Source of the DNA: Arthrobacter sp. TMP15
GTDB taxonomy: Bacteria; Actinomycetota; Actinomycetes; Actinomycetales; Micrococcaceae
Length of the DNA stretch: 64,000 bases
Assembly: GCF_039529835.1 (NCBI RefSeq)
Contig: NZ_CP154262.1
Location: 3,162,001 to 3,226,000, forward strand
Direction of reading: 5' to 3'
Shown: piece by piece, positions 1 through 8,889 of the stretch
Layout of the letters: each line of letters opens with the position of its first letter
Position numbering within the stretch: position 1 is the first letter of the stretch
Notes under the pieces: generated by a model
What the model was told of the DNA's origin: nothing
Seen by the model: the letters and a program-made list of their open reading frames with translations, nothing else
Databases searched by the model: none
Translations under genes and position numbers: made by a program

Positions 1-229
1 CGGCTACCTGCCCACTGGGGCAGGGGAAATGTACCGATTCATGTGGGCCCTGCACACTGGTGTGTCCCAAGCAGTAGCGAGATGAAATGCCATCCCCGGA
101 CAGTACCTTAAACCTCAACCACTGTCCCGGCGCCAAAGGCACTCGGGCAGCGGCGTCATCGGTAAGGAGTGAGAGCGCCACTTCATCCTGGTTCCAGGAA
201 ACCGAGCGAACCAGAGCGCAATCGACCAT
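1..229 (-). CDS. DUF2797-like protein, 3' part cut off by window edge
   Basis: An open frame starts at the ATG at 229 and stays open to the left edge, giving about 76 residues. The N-terminus contains PLAPGQWLRFKV followed by SRYCLGHT and later HFPCPSGQ. This resembles the start of DUF2797 proteins, where a short beta-rich segment precedes Cys-containing motifs; the expected CxxC knuckle would lie outside the window. It begins 17 bases after the stop codon of the CitE-like gene on the same strand, so the two are probably co-transcribed. No function is known for the family. The family assignment is a motif impression. Confidence 0.55.
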   Translation of the reverse strand, partial: MVDCALVRSVSWNQDEVALSLLTDDAAARVPLAPGQWLRFKVLSGDGISSRYCLGHTSVQGPHESVHFPCPSGQVA

Positions 230-245
230 TGAAATAGAGCGCGGG

Positions 246-1118
246 CTAAAGCGCCGGCTGAACGCCGTAGGCCACGGCCAATTTCATGATCTTCTCTGCC
301 CGGCCCAAACGCGGCAGATCAGAGCCGTCACGGATGACGCCGCCCCTAGCCTTGAAATCGTCCATGAAGTCGGTAGCCCACGCCACATCCGTGGGAGTGG
401 GGCTGATGACCTCGTTGATGATGGTGGTCTGGTCGGTGGCCAAGCAAAGCTTGCCCGTCATTCCCATGGAAACTGTGATGGCCGACTGTTCGCGCAGGAT
501 TGGGTGGTTCGTGCCCACGGTGGGGCCATCGATGGGGCCGGGCAGGTTACCGACCCGGCTGGCAACAACGAGCTTCGCTCGAGGGTAGGCCATGGCTTCA
601 CGATCTGCTGACATGCCAGTGTCCCGGCGGAAATCTCCGGAGCCGAAGGCGAGGCGGAAGGCACCTTCTGCACGGGCGATGTTGTTGGCTTCTTCTATAC
701 CAAGTGCGGATTCAACCAGGGCTAGGACACGGGTCTTGCCGTCCAAACGGTGGTAGGTTTCTTTGACCTGCTCGGCGTTCTCTGTCTTGGCCAGCATGAC
801 GCCGAGAAGTCCTGGAACATTGCGCAGCTGCGCAACGTCGTCGGCCCAGAAGGCTGAATGGACGTCATTGATGCGGACCCAGGCTTGCCCGCCATTGCGG
901 AGCCACTCGATGACGTCGGAACGGGCCGCGTCCTTCTTCTTGGGGTCCACGGCATCTTCGATGTCCAGTACCACGGCGTCAGCGCGTGAGCTCGCTGATT
1001 CGTCAAAGATCTCGGGACGTGTGGCAGGCACTAAGAGCCATGAGCGGGCGATCTCCGCCGGGATATTACGGGTGCGGACAGGTGCTGAGGCGGCTTCATG
1101 GCCAACGGTGCTAGACAT
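246..1118 (-). CDS. HpcH/HpaI aldolase/citrate lyase family protein (CitE-like)
   Basis: 290 residues from the ATG at 1118. The frame is open upstream to 1232, but that stretch looks non-coding, and only the shorter start gives the usual beginning just before RSWLLVPATRPE. Family signatures are visible: the acidic VVLDIEDAVDPKKKDAAR near residue 55, WVRIND, and LALVESALGIEEA near residue 135, which hold the Mg-binding acidic residues and substrate site of CitE-type (beta/alpha)8 lyases. Members cleave or hydrolyse (3S)-citramalyl-CoA, malyl-CoA or similar thioesters; the substrate here cannot be read from sequence. The SD is weak (AGAAG), and GTATACCCT just upstream could serve a leaderless transcript. 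Confidence 0.8.
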   Translation of the reverse strand: MSSTVGHEAASAPVRTRNIPAEIARSWLLVPATRPEIFDESASSRADAVVLDIEDAVDPKKKDAARSDVIEWLRNGGQAWVRINDVHSAFWADDVAQLRNVPGLLGVMLAKTENAEQVKETYHRLDGKTRVLALVESALGIEEANNIARAEGAFRLAFGSGDFRRDTGMSADREAMAYPRAKLVVASRVGNLPGPIDGPTVGTNHPILREQSAITVSMGMTGKLCLATDQTTIINEVISPTPTDVAWATDFMDDFKARGGVIRDGSDLPRLGRAEKIMKLAVAYGVQPAL

Positions 1119-1262
1119 ACTTCTAGGGTATACGGCAATCATTCCAGATTCGACGTGCCGTCCTACAAAGCATTGGCGCCAACACTGGTGAACTGCGCCA
1201 GTTAGCCCGCTACTTTCAGCGTTGTAAGCCATGCCTCCGGGCGGGCTCCTCCTCTGGACGAG

Positions 1263-1325
1263 GTTGAAGTTGGAGATGATGACACCCGCGAGGGACGAGC
1301 GGGTGTCATCATCTCCAACTTCAAC
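1263..1325. repeat. Long perfect inverted repeat, 27-bp arms (hairpin A)
   Basis: Arms 1263-1289 and 1299-1325 are perfect reverse complements around a 9-nt loop. The arm contains TTGGAGATGATGACACCC, shared with the hairpin at 20357-20427. It lies between the start of the CitE-like gene and the 3' end of the antiporter gene, both on the minus strand, so it may end the antiporter transcript, though no clear T-tract follows. Confidence 0.9.
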
Positions 1326-1363
1326 GGCCCTGAGCCTGCGCGTTGACTCACAACTGGTGAGCG

Positions 1364-2935
1364 CTAGTCCGGCATGATCATGGTGCGCAGGTCAAGCTGA
1401 CGTAGCACCCTGTCCGCTACTTCAGGATCCGTCTCCGGCTCATTGCGGGCCATCAGCACTTCCGTGCGAGCTGCGTCCAGAGCAATCGTCTGGACGGCAA
1501 TAACAAGCTCACGGCCCCGCCTTCGACTCTCGTCTGCCCCGTCCTTGTGCAACTCGCTTTCCAACAATTCGGCGTGCAGCTGCTGCATCCGCGTCTTCAC
1601 AAGAGCAGTCTTCTCCGGCGGCAGATTCGAGATTATTTTATTGTTTTTCAGGGCTGCGACAGCAGCTTCTTGAGCGCGCAGGGCCAGTAGTTTGGCTCCC
1701 TCACGTTCCTCCACGCCGTCGTCCGTTGCTTTCAGTGTCCTCATCAGCCACGGCAGCGTCAGTCCAGGCAGCACAAGCGTGCTCAGAAGTACTGCGCAGG
1801 CAACAACAATAATTTCATGCCGGCCCGGGAACGCCTCACCTGACGGCAGCACTGCGGGCAGCGCCAATGCCAAGGCCAGTGTGGCCAGCCCGCGCATGCC
1901 ACACCAGGTAAGGATGATGACATCTTTGAAACTGGTGGGAGGGAGATCACCCTGCCGCTTCCTGGACAGCAACGCAGCCACGGCAAACCAGAGGAAGCGC
2001 ACAACGATGACCAAAACACTGACCGCAATGGCCACCGGAAGCATGCCCAAAATCTCTGAGCCCTCAGCCCGAATAACCTCCCGAACTTCCAGCCCGACCA
2101 AACCGAAGGCGAGCCCTGTCACCAGCAGCTCCACCACGTCCCAGAAAGCGGCGCGGGTAACACGCTCGGTGGCGTCCTCCGCCCGAGCATGACGCTTGAT
2201 CTCCAACGCCGTCACCACCACCGCAATGACACCAGAGGCCCATAGCTCTTCCGCCAGAAGATAAGCAGCAAACGGCACCACCAATGTCACCGCGCTGCGC
2301 GCCACGGAGGAGGTGATGAGTCTTGTAATCAGACCAGTTACCCAACCCATGAACATGCCAACCACAACCGCGATGGCTGCCCCCAGGAGGAACTTGCCAA
2401 TGACGCCCAGCCCGAACGGCTGACCATCCATTGCCGCGGCCACGGCTGCTTGGAAGATCACGATTGCGGCTGCATCATTAAACAGGCCTTCACTTTGAAG
2501 CACTGTGCTGAGCCGGCGAGGCATATGCACCCGCCCCGCCACCGATTCCACAGCCACTGGATCTGGCGGTGCACACATGGCCCCCAGCGCAATAGCGGCC
2601 GGGATACCTATGCTTGGAATCAGCAACCATGCAATCCCTGCCACGAGTGCCGTTGACACGGCTATGAGCGCAACCGCGAGCATGAGAATGGTGCGCCAGC
2701 GGATCCGAAAGACAGCCCAAGAGCTCTTTTGTGCTGTGGCGAACAGCAGCGGTGGCAGGAAAATCGGCAGGATTAGTTCCGGATCAATCCGCAGGTCAGG
2801 AAACCCGGGAATGAACGTCAGTGCTCCAGCAACAATAAGCATCAGCACCGGATAGGGAAGTCTGAGTTTGTCCCCCACACCAACTGCTACGACAGTGGCG
2901 AAGAGAAGCCCGATGATGAGTATTAGCTGTTCCAC
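1364..2935 (-). CDS. Monovalent cation:proton antiporter, CPA1 (NhaP/NHE) type
   Basis: 523 residues with about twelve hydrophobic segments up to roughly residue 400, then a charged cytoplasmic tail. ALGAMCAPPDPVAVESVAGR near residue 120 corresponds to the conserved proline/aspartate-containing motif of CPA1 exchangers, and GLFNDAAAIVIFQ near residue 150 carries the ND pair important for ion transport. It exchanges Na+ (or K+) for H+ at the membrane, serving pH and salt homeostasis. The start is GTG at 2935, nine bases after the stop of the NmrA-like gene, so the two form a short operon. The ion preference cannot be told. Confidence 0.9.
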   Translation of the reverse strand: MEQLILIIGLLFATVVAVGVGDKLRLPYPVLMLIVAGALTFIPGFPDLRIDPELILPIFLPPLLFATAQKSSWAVFRIRWRTILMLAVALIAVSTALVAGIAWLLIPSIGIPAAIALGAMCAPPDPVAVESVAGRVHMPRRLSTVLQSEGLFNDAAAIVIFQAAVAAAMDGQPFGLGVIGKFLLGAAIAVVVGMFMGWVTGLITRLITSSVARSAVTLVVPFAAYLLAEELWASGVIAVVVTALEIKRHARAEDATERVTRAAFWDVVELLVTGLAFGLVGLEVREVIRAEGSEILGMLPVAIAVSVLVIVVRFLWFAVAALLSRKRQGDLPPTSFKDVIILTWCGMRGLATLALALALPAVLPSGEAFPGRHEIIVVACAVLLSTLVLPGLTLPWLMRTLKATDDGVEEREGAKLLALRAQEAAVAALKNNKIISNLPPEKTALVKTRMQQLHAELLESELHKDGADESRRRGRELVIAVQTIALDAARTEVLMARNEPETDPEVADRVLRQLDLRTMIMPD

Positions 2936-2944
2936 GGAACTACT

Positions 2945-3610
2945 TTACGGGTTCAGAGCCTCATCAATTTCAGTTGTGCCATCAGTAAATTCAATGGTCC
3001 GCATGATCGTGTCCGGGCGCTGCAAGACAGCGGCGGCTACGAGGGCAACATTGCCCCGGGAAGTATCGTTCCCGGCAGAGGCGTCCCGCTCGGCAGCCGG
3101 TGTTGGATCAATCAAGGCCGTGGGTGCCTCCAGAGTCAGCGCTCCCGGGGCCAGAATGGTCCAAGCCAAAGCACTCGTTGAACGCAGCTTGGCATCTGCT
3201 GCCGCTTTAGCTTCGGCGTAAGCGAAGAAGCCATCCTCCGGCGGGACTCCGTGGTCTGGGCCAGCGCCCAGGTAGGAAACCATCAGATAGCGCTGAACCC
3301 CGGCTTCCACGGCAGCCTCCATCGTTGCGATCGCTGCATCTCGATCCACCGCGTAAGTACGTTCCGCTCCTCCGCCACCTGAGCCCGCAGACCAGATCAC
3401 GGCGTCTTGGCCAACGAAGAGGTCGGTGAGTTCGGCAACTGAGGATGAGGCCACATCGTGCACAACAGGGGTTGCCCCGGACTCTGCAACATCGTCAATC
3501 TGGGCCGCGTTGCGAATCACTGAGGTGACCTCAAATCCCGCATCCTTTAGCATTGGCGCCAGTAGCAGGGCAATCTTTCCATGGCCGCCAACTATCAAGA
3601 TCTTCTTCAT
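2945..3610 (-). CDS. NAD(P)-binding NmrA/atypical SDR family protein
   Basis: 221 residues. The N-terminus has the Rossmann glycine motif ILIVGGHGKIA (GxxGxxA type), followed by VTSVIRN at the end of beta 2, as in atypical short-chain dehydrogenases of the NmrA/SDR-a5 class. VIWSAGSGGGG and LMVSYLGAGP match the usual third and fourth strands. A clear SD (AAGGAG) lies seven bases before the ATG at 3610. Such proteins are redox sensors or act on unknown substrates. It is the first gene of a two-gene unit with the antiporter. Confidence 0.85.
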   Translation of the reverse strand: MKKILIVGGHGKIALLLAPMLKDAGFEVTSVIRNAAQIDDVAESGATPVVHDVASSSVAELTDLFVGQDAVIWSAGSGGGGAERTYAVDRDAAIATMEAAVEAGVQRYLMVSYLGAGPDHGVPPEDGFFAYAEAKAAADAKLRSTSALAWTILAPGALTLEAPTALIDPTPAAERDASAGNDTSRGNVALVAAAVLQRPDTIMRTIEFTDGTTEIDEALNP

Positions 3611-3716
3611 TACTGCTCCTTGCTTTCAGGCTTTCAGATGAACCCTTTATCGGCAGCCTACGCCACCTCTCTGGCCGCTAGCTGGGCGAAGGATGTCTTA
3701 GCCCTTTGAGGGCAGC

Positions 3717-3758
3717 AAAAAACCCGCAATCTCTGACCAAAGGCCGGAAATTGCGGGT
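3717..3758 (-). terminator. Rho-independent terminator downstream of the tRNA pair
   Basis: On the minus strand ACCCGCAAT and ATTGCGGGT pair around a loop of about 19 nt and are followed by six T. It lies just after tRNA-Met, fitting termination of a tRNA-Thr/tRNA-Met transcript. Confidence 0.8.
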
Positions 3759-3768
3759 CTCGTCACTG

Positions 3769-3842
3769 TAGCGGCACCGGGACTCGATCCCGGGACCTCA
3801 CGATTATGAGTCGTGCGCTCTAACCAACTGAGCTATGCCGCC
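3769..3842 (-). tRNA. tRNA with CAT anticodon (probably tRNA-Met)
   Basis: A 74-nt cloverleaf on the minus strand: acceptor GGCGGCA pairs with TGCCGCT (first pair G-T), D-arm AGCTCAG, anticodon stem CACGA/TCGTG with loop CTCATAA, and T-arm CCGGG/CCCGG. The anticodon is CAT. Elongator Met is most likely; tRNA-Ile with lysidine-modified CAT cannot be excluded by eye. The CCA end is not encoded. Confidence 0.93.
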
Positions 3843-3905
3843 ATAAATAAGAACAGCCCGTGCCCCGCGGACAAAACCGTCTTGACACGAGCCTTCTCAT
3901 TTGCG

Positions 3906-3977
3906 AGCCCCCCACCGGAATCGATCCGGTGACCTCGTTCTTACCAAGAACGCGCTCTACCACTGAGCTAGGGGGGC
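3906..3977 (-). tRNA. tRNA-Thr (GGT anticodon)
   Basis: A 72-nt cloverleaf on the minus strand: acceptor GCCCCCC/GGGGGGC, D-arm AGCTCAGTGGTAGAGC, anticodon stem GTTCT/AGAAC with loop TTGGTAA, and T-arm CACCGG/CCGGTG. The anticodon GGT reads Thr ACC/ACU. It lies 63 bases upstream of the CAT tRNA on the same strand. Confidence 0.94.
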
Positions 3978-4167
3978 AACGAGAAAATACTTTACCAGTG
4001 CATTTGCCGGAAACGAAATCGAGGATTCACCAAACACCCGGCAAGAGATCACGGCTTCCCTTTTCACGTCAAAATAGCTGCAAAGCGGGTCAAAAAACCT
4101 GCTCAACACCCAAGACCACTGCGTTGGCAACAGCCTTCTAATGAATTACATCACAGCATCTTTGGGA

Positions 4168-4207
4168 CAATATTTTGGGGAATATTGTGAGCAATATTTT
4201 GGGGAAT
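4168..4207. repeat. Two direct copies of CAATATTTTGGGGAAT
   Basis: The 16-mer occurs at 4168-4183 and 4192-4207, 24 bp apart, in an AT-rich patch between the tRNA-Thr gene and the helicase 3' end. This 286-bp intergenic stretch (3978-4263) holds this repeat and the helicase terminator; I see no gene in it. Confidence 0.85.
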
Positions 4208-4208
4208 G

Positions 4209-4241
4209 AAAGGGCCGGTTGCCATCGCTGACAACCGGCCC
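4209..4241 (-). terminator. Terminator of the DEAD-box helicase gene
   Basis: On the minus strand GGGCCGGTTG and CAACCGGCCC pair around a 10-nt loop and are followed by TTTCATT. It begins about 22 bases after the helicase stop codon. Confidence 0.8.
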
Positions 4242-4263
4242 TCAACGCCTTAGAGCGTGGTTA

Positions 4264-6225
4264 TTACCACTTGCCCTTGCTGTTGTAATTCGCTCCGCCT
4301 TCGTGGCGGGGGCGACGATCTCCGCCACCGTGGCCCGTGTGGCTCTGGCCACCGCGGTCAGCACCGAAGCTGCGATCGTCACGGTCCCTGTCGCCGCCAC
4401 GGAATCCACCGCTGCGATCGCCGTCGAACTTCTTCTTGAAGCCGCCTTGACCGCGGTCATTGCGCTCTTCGCGGGCCTTGTAAGGGGCTCCGCCACCACC
4501 GCTGGACGGGCGACGGCCCTTGTCCAGCTCAAGGTTGATGAGCTCACCGCTGATGCGAGTCTTACTCAGTGCACGCCACTGGTCCTTGCTCAGCTCTGCC
4601 GGCAATTCAACCAAGGTGTGGTCGGCGCGGATATCGATGCCGCCGATCTGCGCGGAGGAAAGTCCACCTTCGTTGGCAATGGCGCCAACGATGGAACCGG
4701 GCATGACGCGCTGGCGGCGGCCTACCGAGATGCGGTAGGTGGCGTTGCCTTCGGTCAGGGTCCGGGTCGGGCCGCGGGAGCCGAAGCCATCCTTTGAGCG
4801 TTCCTTCTTCTGGTACTCCGGTGCAGCAGGGAGGTCATTGACTAGCAACGGCTGGTTACCCTGGGCCATAACGGCCAAGGCAGCAGCGATCTCCGAAGCA
4901 GGAACGTCGTGCTCCTGCTCGTAGGTGGCGATCAAGTCGCGAAACTTGGCAACATCCTGGCTTGCCAGAGTCTGCGTGATTTTCTCGGCAAACTTACCCA
5001 AACGCAGCGAGTTGATAGTCTCAGCAGAGGGTAGGTGCATCTGGTCAACCGGCTGACGTGTGGCCTTTTCAATGGCGCGCAGCAGGTACTTCTCACGCGG
5101 GGTCATGAACAAAATCGCGTCACCTGAACGGCCGGCACGACCCGTACGGCCAATGCGGTGGACGTAGGATTCGGTGTCATGCGGGATGTCGTAATTGATG
5201 ACGTGAGTGATGCGCTCAACGTCAAGGCCACGGGCCGCAACATCGGTGGCAACCAAGACATCGATTTTGCCGCTGCGCAGTGCTTCGATGGTGCGCTCAC
5301 GCTGCTGCTGCGGGATGTCACCATTGATGGCGGCGGCCTGGAAACCGCGTGCCTTCAACTTATCGGCCAAATCCTCAGTGGCCATCTTGGTGCGCACGAA
5401 CGCGATGACGCCGTCGAACTCTTCAACTTCAAGCACACGTGTCAAAGCGTCAAGCTTGTGCGGGCCCATGACCTGCAAGTAACGCTGGCGGGTGTTCGCG
5501 CCCGTGGTGGTTTTGGATTTGACCGTGACCTCGGCCGGGTTGTTCAGGTATTGCTTGGAGATACGGCGGATCGCACCAGGCATTGTGGCGGAGAAGAGAG
5601 CAACCTGTTTCTCTGCCGGAGTCTGGGACAGGATCTGCTCAACGTCTTCAGCAAAGCCCATGCGCAACATCTCATCGGCTTCATCCAAAACCAGGTACTG
5701 CAGGTTTGACAGGTTCAAGGAACCCTTGGAAAGGTGGTCGATGACACGCCCTGGCGTACCAACAACAACCTGAGCACCGCGACGCAATCCTGCCAGCTGC
5801 GGACCGTAAGCCGAGCCACCGTAAACGGGCAGTACGGAGAAGTTTTCCATGTGCTTGGCGTAGGAGGTGAAGGCTTCAGCAACCTGAAGAGCCAATTCAC
5901 GGGTAGGGGCCAAAACCAGAATCTGGGTGTCCTTGGTGGGGCCGTTGAGATCCATTAGCTCAGCCATACGAGACAGGGCAGGTACGGCGAATGCTGCCGT
6001 CTTACCGGTACCCGTCTGGGCCAGACCAACAACGTCACGGCCTTCAAGCAGCAACGGGATGGTTGCGGCCTGGATCGGTGACGGCTTCTCGTAGCCAACA
6101 TCGCTCAGGGCAGACAGCACGCGGCCGTCAATACCCATCTCTGCGAAAGTCAATTCGTGCTTTTCCTCCGTGGCGGGGGAATCTTCAATCAAATTTTCGG
6201 GCATAGTCAGGATGTCCTCATTCAT
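4264..6225 (-). CDS. deaD: DEAD-box ATP-dependent RNA helicase (DeaD/CsdA type)
   Basis: 653 residues. The helicase core shows a Q motif (KPSPIQAATIP, about 47-57), Walker A AQTGTGKT (69-76), DEAD (181-184), a SAT motif and HRIGRTGRAG in the second RecA-like domain. Around residues 495-565 lies a DbpA-like RNA-binding domain (YRISVGRRQRVMPGSIVGAI). The tail is rich in Gly, Arg and Asp (RGG-like). Proteins of this layout unwind structured RNA in ribosome assembly and mRNA decay, often in the cold. The ATG at 6225 has no SD; an in-frame ATG at 6204, with GAGGAC upstream, is a possible alternative start. A terminator follows directly. Confidence 0.95.
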   Translation of the reverse strand: MNEDILTMPENLIEDSPATEEKHELTFAEMGIDGRVLSALSDVGYEKPSPIQAATIPLLLEGRDVVGLAQTGTGKTAAFAVPALSRMAELMDLNGPTKDTQILVLAPTRELALQVAEAFTSYAKHMENFSVLPVYGGSAYGPQLAGLRRGAQVVVGTPGRVIDHLSKGSLNLSNLQYLVLDEADEMLRMGFAEDVEQILSQTPAEKQVALFSATMPGAIRRISKQYLNNPAEVTVKSKTTTGANTRQRYLQVMGPHKLDALTRVLEVEEFDGVIAFVRTKMATEDLADKLKARGFQAAAINGDIPQQQRERTIEALRSGKIDVLVATDVAARGLDVERITHVINYDIPHDTESYVHRIGRTGRAGRSGDAILFMTPREKYLLRAIEKATRQPVDQMHLPSAETINSLRLGKFAEKITQTLASQDVAKFRDLIATYEQEHDVPASEIAAALAVMAQGNQPLLVNDLPAAPEYQKKERSKDGFGSRGPTRTLTEGNATYRISVGRRQRVMPGSIVGAIANEGGLSSAQIGGIDIRADHTLVELPAELSKDQWRALSKTRISGELINLELDKGRRPSSGGGGAPYKAREERNDRGQGGFKKKFDGDRSGGFRGGDRDRDDRSFGADRGGQSHTGHGGGDRRPRHEGGANYNSKGKW

Positions 6226-6599
6226 AGGGCCAGGCGGCTAGGAACGCCGCATTGGAGTAAAATCCAGCCGCTTCTCGGCATCCCGGGCAGGATCTTGCGC
6301 CATGTACACCGTGGGTACGGCTGCAAGTGAAGACCTAGATCAACACCGCATGGCGTTTCTTTGCCGGCAATCCCCTATGAGCACTACTTACCCGCTGAAA
6401 GATCTTGCGGGTCCCATACACTTCAGGCTCCTGCCTCAAAAATTGGGCAGAAAATAAAAAGGAGATACCGGAGTGGGGGATGTTTTAATTGTAGGCCATC
6501 CCTGCGCGCCGCGATACAGAGAAAGCTAAAGTGAGCCCGTGAGTTTCGGCACACCATCGCTGATCTGCATGATTGGTAGACCTGACGAGCGGAAATTCC
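6226..6599. other. 374-bp intergenic leader upstream of the helicase, no gene seen
   Basis: Neither strand carries a convincing gene. On the minus strand TACAAT (6488-6493) could be a -10 box for the helicase, which would give an untranslated leader of about 250 nt. A matching -35 box is not obvious. Long leaders are common for cold-induced helicases, but no known riboregulator was recognised. Confidence 0.4.
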
Positions 6600-7253
6600 C
6601 TATCGGAGCATCTTCTCGAACCGAGTGTAAAAATGTTTGGAGAGCGTTAGTTCGCCCGCGGCTTCCAAGCCCTGCAGCATCAGCACATCAGCCAGTGTGG
6701 GGTCGGCGAAAAACTTTCCTACAGTGATTCCGTGTTCCGGTACACGTTCAAGTACGACGGCGTCCCCCGCCTGTACTTTGCCATGTTCCAGCACGCGCAA
6801 ATAAGTCCCAACGCGGCCCACCTGCGTGAAGCGTTTCACCCACTGCGGCTCATCCATGCGTTCGGCAAAAGTGGCGCATGGGACCCTCGGCGAAGTGACT
6901 TCCAAAAGTGCCTTGCCAATCCGCCACCGGGTACCAATCACGGCTTGGCTGGTTTCAACACCTTGGGTGCGCAAATTTTCGCCAAAGAGACCCGCAGGAA
7001 TGGGCCGGCCCAACTCAACAGCCCAGTAGTCAGCGTCTTCTTGTGAGTACGCGTAGACGGCCTGATCCGGACCGCCGTGATGTTCGGTGTCCCCTTGAAC
7101 ATCACCAAATACACCAAACTTACGGATGCCAACGGGGCCCATGATGGTGCGCTTGTCGATGCCCGTGGCGCCAAATCCTGTCTTAGTGGTGATCAGCTGG
7201 TGTACTCGGCAAATGGCCAGCACTGAGCCGGTTTGTGGGGTCAAGAAAGTCAT
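6600..7253 (-). CDS. MOSC domain-containing protein (YiiM-like)
   Basis: 217 residues. The core carries features of MOSC domains of the YiiM group: GDVQGDTEHHGGPDQAVYAY near residue 55, PAGLFGENLRTQGV near 90, and the conserved cysteine in SPRVPCATFAERM near 130. YiiM-type proteins reduce N-hydroxylated bases or handle sulfur with a molybdenum cofactor bound near that cysteine. The gene stands alone between the helicase leader and the exporter gene on the same strand. The physiological substrate here is unknown. Confidence 0.88.
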   Translation of the reverse strand: MTFLTPQTGSVLAICRVHQLITTKTGFGATGIDKRTIMGPVGIRKFGVFGDVQGDTEHHGGPDQAVYAYSQEDADYWAVELGRPIPAGLFGENLRTQGVETSQAVIGTRWRIGKALLEVTSPRVPCATFAERMDEPQWVKRFTQVGRVGTYLRVLEHGKVQAGDAVVLERVPEHGITVGKFFADPTLADVLMLQGLEAAGELTLSKHFYTRFEKMLR

Positions 7254-7315
7254 GGCCTAACTCTAGGGCAGCTCAGGTGCCGGACCCACAGTGATGAGTC
7301 CCGGCGTCGCACTTC

Positions 7316-8785
7316 CTAAGCGCCAACCAATGCTGCTGGCACCTCATCCGGGAGGTCTGACTCTGAAGCCCACCGAGGCAAGAACGACGCCGCGACAGAG
7401 GCCAGCACCATACCGGCGGCCATGACCCACATGGTGGAGGTGAAGCCGTCTATAAACACCGCCGACTGGCTGGTTGCGCCGCTACCCTCAAGCGCATCGA
7501 AGAAAATGGTGCCGATAATGGCCACACCCAGCGCCCCTGCCAGCTGGCTCGTGGTGTTAAAAAGACCCGACGCGCTGCCAGCAAATTTGGTGGGGACTTC
7601 AGAGAGCACAAAGATGCCCACCGGGGCCACCACCATGCCGAAACCCGCGCCACTAAGAGCCAGACCCGCAATCAGGTGCCACGGCGTCACAGTGCCGCCA
7701 ACCCCTTGGACGGTGAAGATCAGCACCACAAAGCCGATGGCAACCACCAACGGGCCCAGCTGCAGGACAACCCGGCCGATCTTTCGAGCCAGGATCGCGG
7801 CAGAGATTCCAGCCAGAACGGGGACCATGATGGAGAACGGGATCATGGTAAGCCCGGCTTTCAGAATGGGGTATTCCAAACCGAGCTGCAGGAACAAAGT
7901 TTGGATCAGGAAGAAGCCGTTCATGGGGATGAAGAACAGGAACATCATGGCGATGCCTGCAGCAAACGGGCGGCTTTTGAACAGGGAAACAGCCACCAAC
8001 GGCTCTTTTCCACGCTGTTCAGCACGGCGTTGCAGCAGCACGAAGCCCACCAGAACCAGTACACCCAACGCCATGGAAAGATACGTCCACACCGGCCAGC
8101 CTTCCTCACGTCCCATGGTGAGCGGATACAGGATCGCCATCATGCCCACGGCCAGAATGACGACGCCGGACAGATCTAGTTTGTGCCGCACAGGGGCAAC
8201 CGATTCGGGCACGAACTTCACTGCGCAGATAACCGCGAAGATACACACGGGAACATTGACGAAGAAGATGGTGCGCCATCCCCAACCAAAGACGTCGGCA
8301 TCGGTCAGGATGGCGCCCAAAATGGGTCCAGAAACCGCGGCAACACCCGCCAGTGCTGAGAATCCTGCCATTGCTCCGGCACGTTCGGAGGGTTTGTACA
8401 TGACCTGCAGGCTGGAAAGCACCTGCGGGATCATGGCCGCTGATGCGAATCCTTGCAACGCGCGGGAGGCAATGAGCATTTCTGGGTTCATGGCTGCCCC
8501 GCACATCACCGAGGCAACGGTGAACGCTACAAGACCAATGATGAAGATCTTTTTGCGTCCGTAAATATCTCCCAAGCGGGATCCGGTAATCAGTCCTATC
8601 GCCAGTGCCAGCGTGTAGGAAGCCACCATCCATTGCAGCTCGGCGTTTTGGGCGCCAAGGGCACGCTCAATGTCAGGAAGAGCAACGTTGACGATGGTGG
8701 CATCGAGTAGTTCCATGAACGAGGCCATGAACAAAGAAATCAGGGCGATGGTACGTGCCTTGCCGATGGGCGGGGCAGATGTCAT
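7316..8785 (-). CDS. MFS drug exporter, DHA2 (EmrB/QacA) family, 14 TM
   Basis: 489 residues from the ATG at 8785, chosen because GAAGGA lies seven bases upstream; the frame stays open to 8878 without support. About fourteen hydrophobic segments are visible. The first loop has LDATIVNVALPDIERALG, motif A is GSRLGDIYGRKKIFI, and ASRALQGFASAAMIP follows, all typical of EmrB/QacA proton antiporters that export lipophilic drugs or dyes. No TetR or MarR regulator lies beside it. It follows kdpE on the same strand, separated by a long hairpin, so it is probably a separate unit. The substrate is unknown. Confidence 0.92.
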   Translation of the reverse strand: MTSAPPIGKARTIALISLFMASFMELLDATIVNVALPDIERALGAQNAELQWMVASYTLALAIGLITGSRLGDIYGRKKIFIIGLVAFTVASVMCGAAMNPEMLIASRALQGFASAAMIPQVLSSLQVMYKPSERAGAMAGFSALAGVAAVSGPILGAILTDADVFGWGWRTIFFVNVPVCIFAVICAVKFVPESVAPVRHKLDLSGVVILAVGMMAILYPLTMGREEGWPVWTYLSMALGVLVLVGFVLLQRRAEQRGKEPLVAVSLFKSRPFAAGIAMMFLFFIPMNGFFLIQTLFLQLGLEYPILKAGLTMIPFSIMVPVLAGISAAILARKIGRVVLQLGPLVVAIGFVVLIFTVQGVGGTVTPWHLIAGLALSGAGFGMVVAPVGIFVLSEVPTKFAGSASGLFNTTSQLAGALGVAIIGTIFFDALEGSGATSQSAVFIDGFTSTMWVMAAGMVLASVAASFLPRWASESDLPDEVPAALVGA

Positions 8786-8889
8786 GCGGTGTCCTTCAAA
8801 GGGGGTGCGAAAAAGAGGCGCTACACCGGGTTGAGGTAACCATGAACTGTGCAGTGCGGCGTGCTCCAATTCTGCCATCTAATTTGTAG

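Noticed and set aside
3769-3977. Integrated element beside the tRNA pair
   Set aside because: No integrase, no duplicated tRNA end and no phage genes are present nearby.
7422-8564. Long open frame (380 codons) on the plus strand
   Set aside because: It is antisense to the MFS exporter, which has full motifs and helix pattern; the translation is low-complexity Thr/Arg/Pro text as expected from the reverse of a GC-rich gene.
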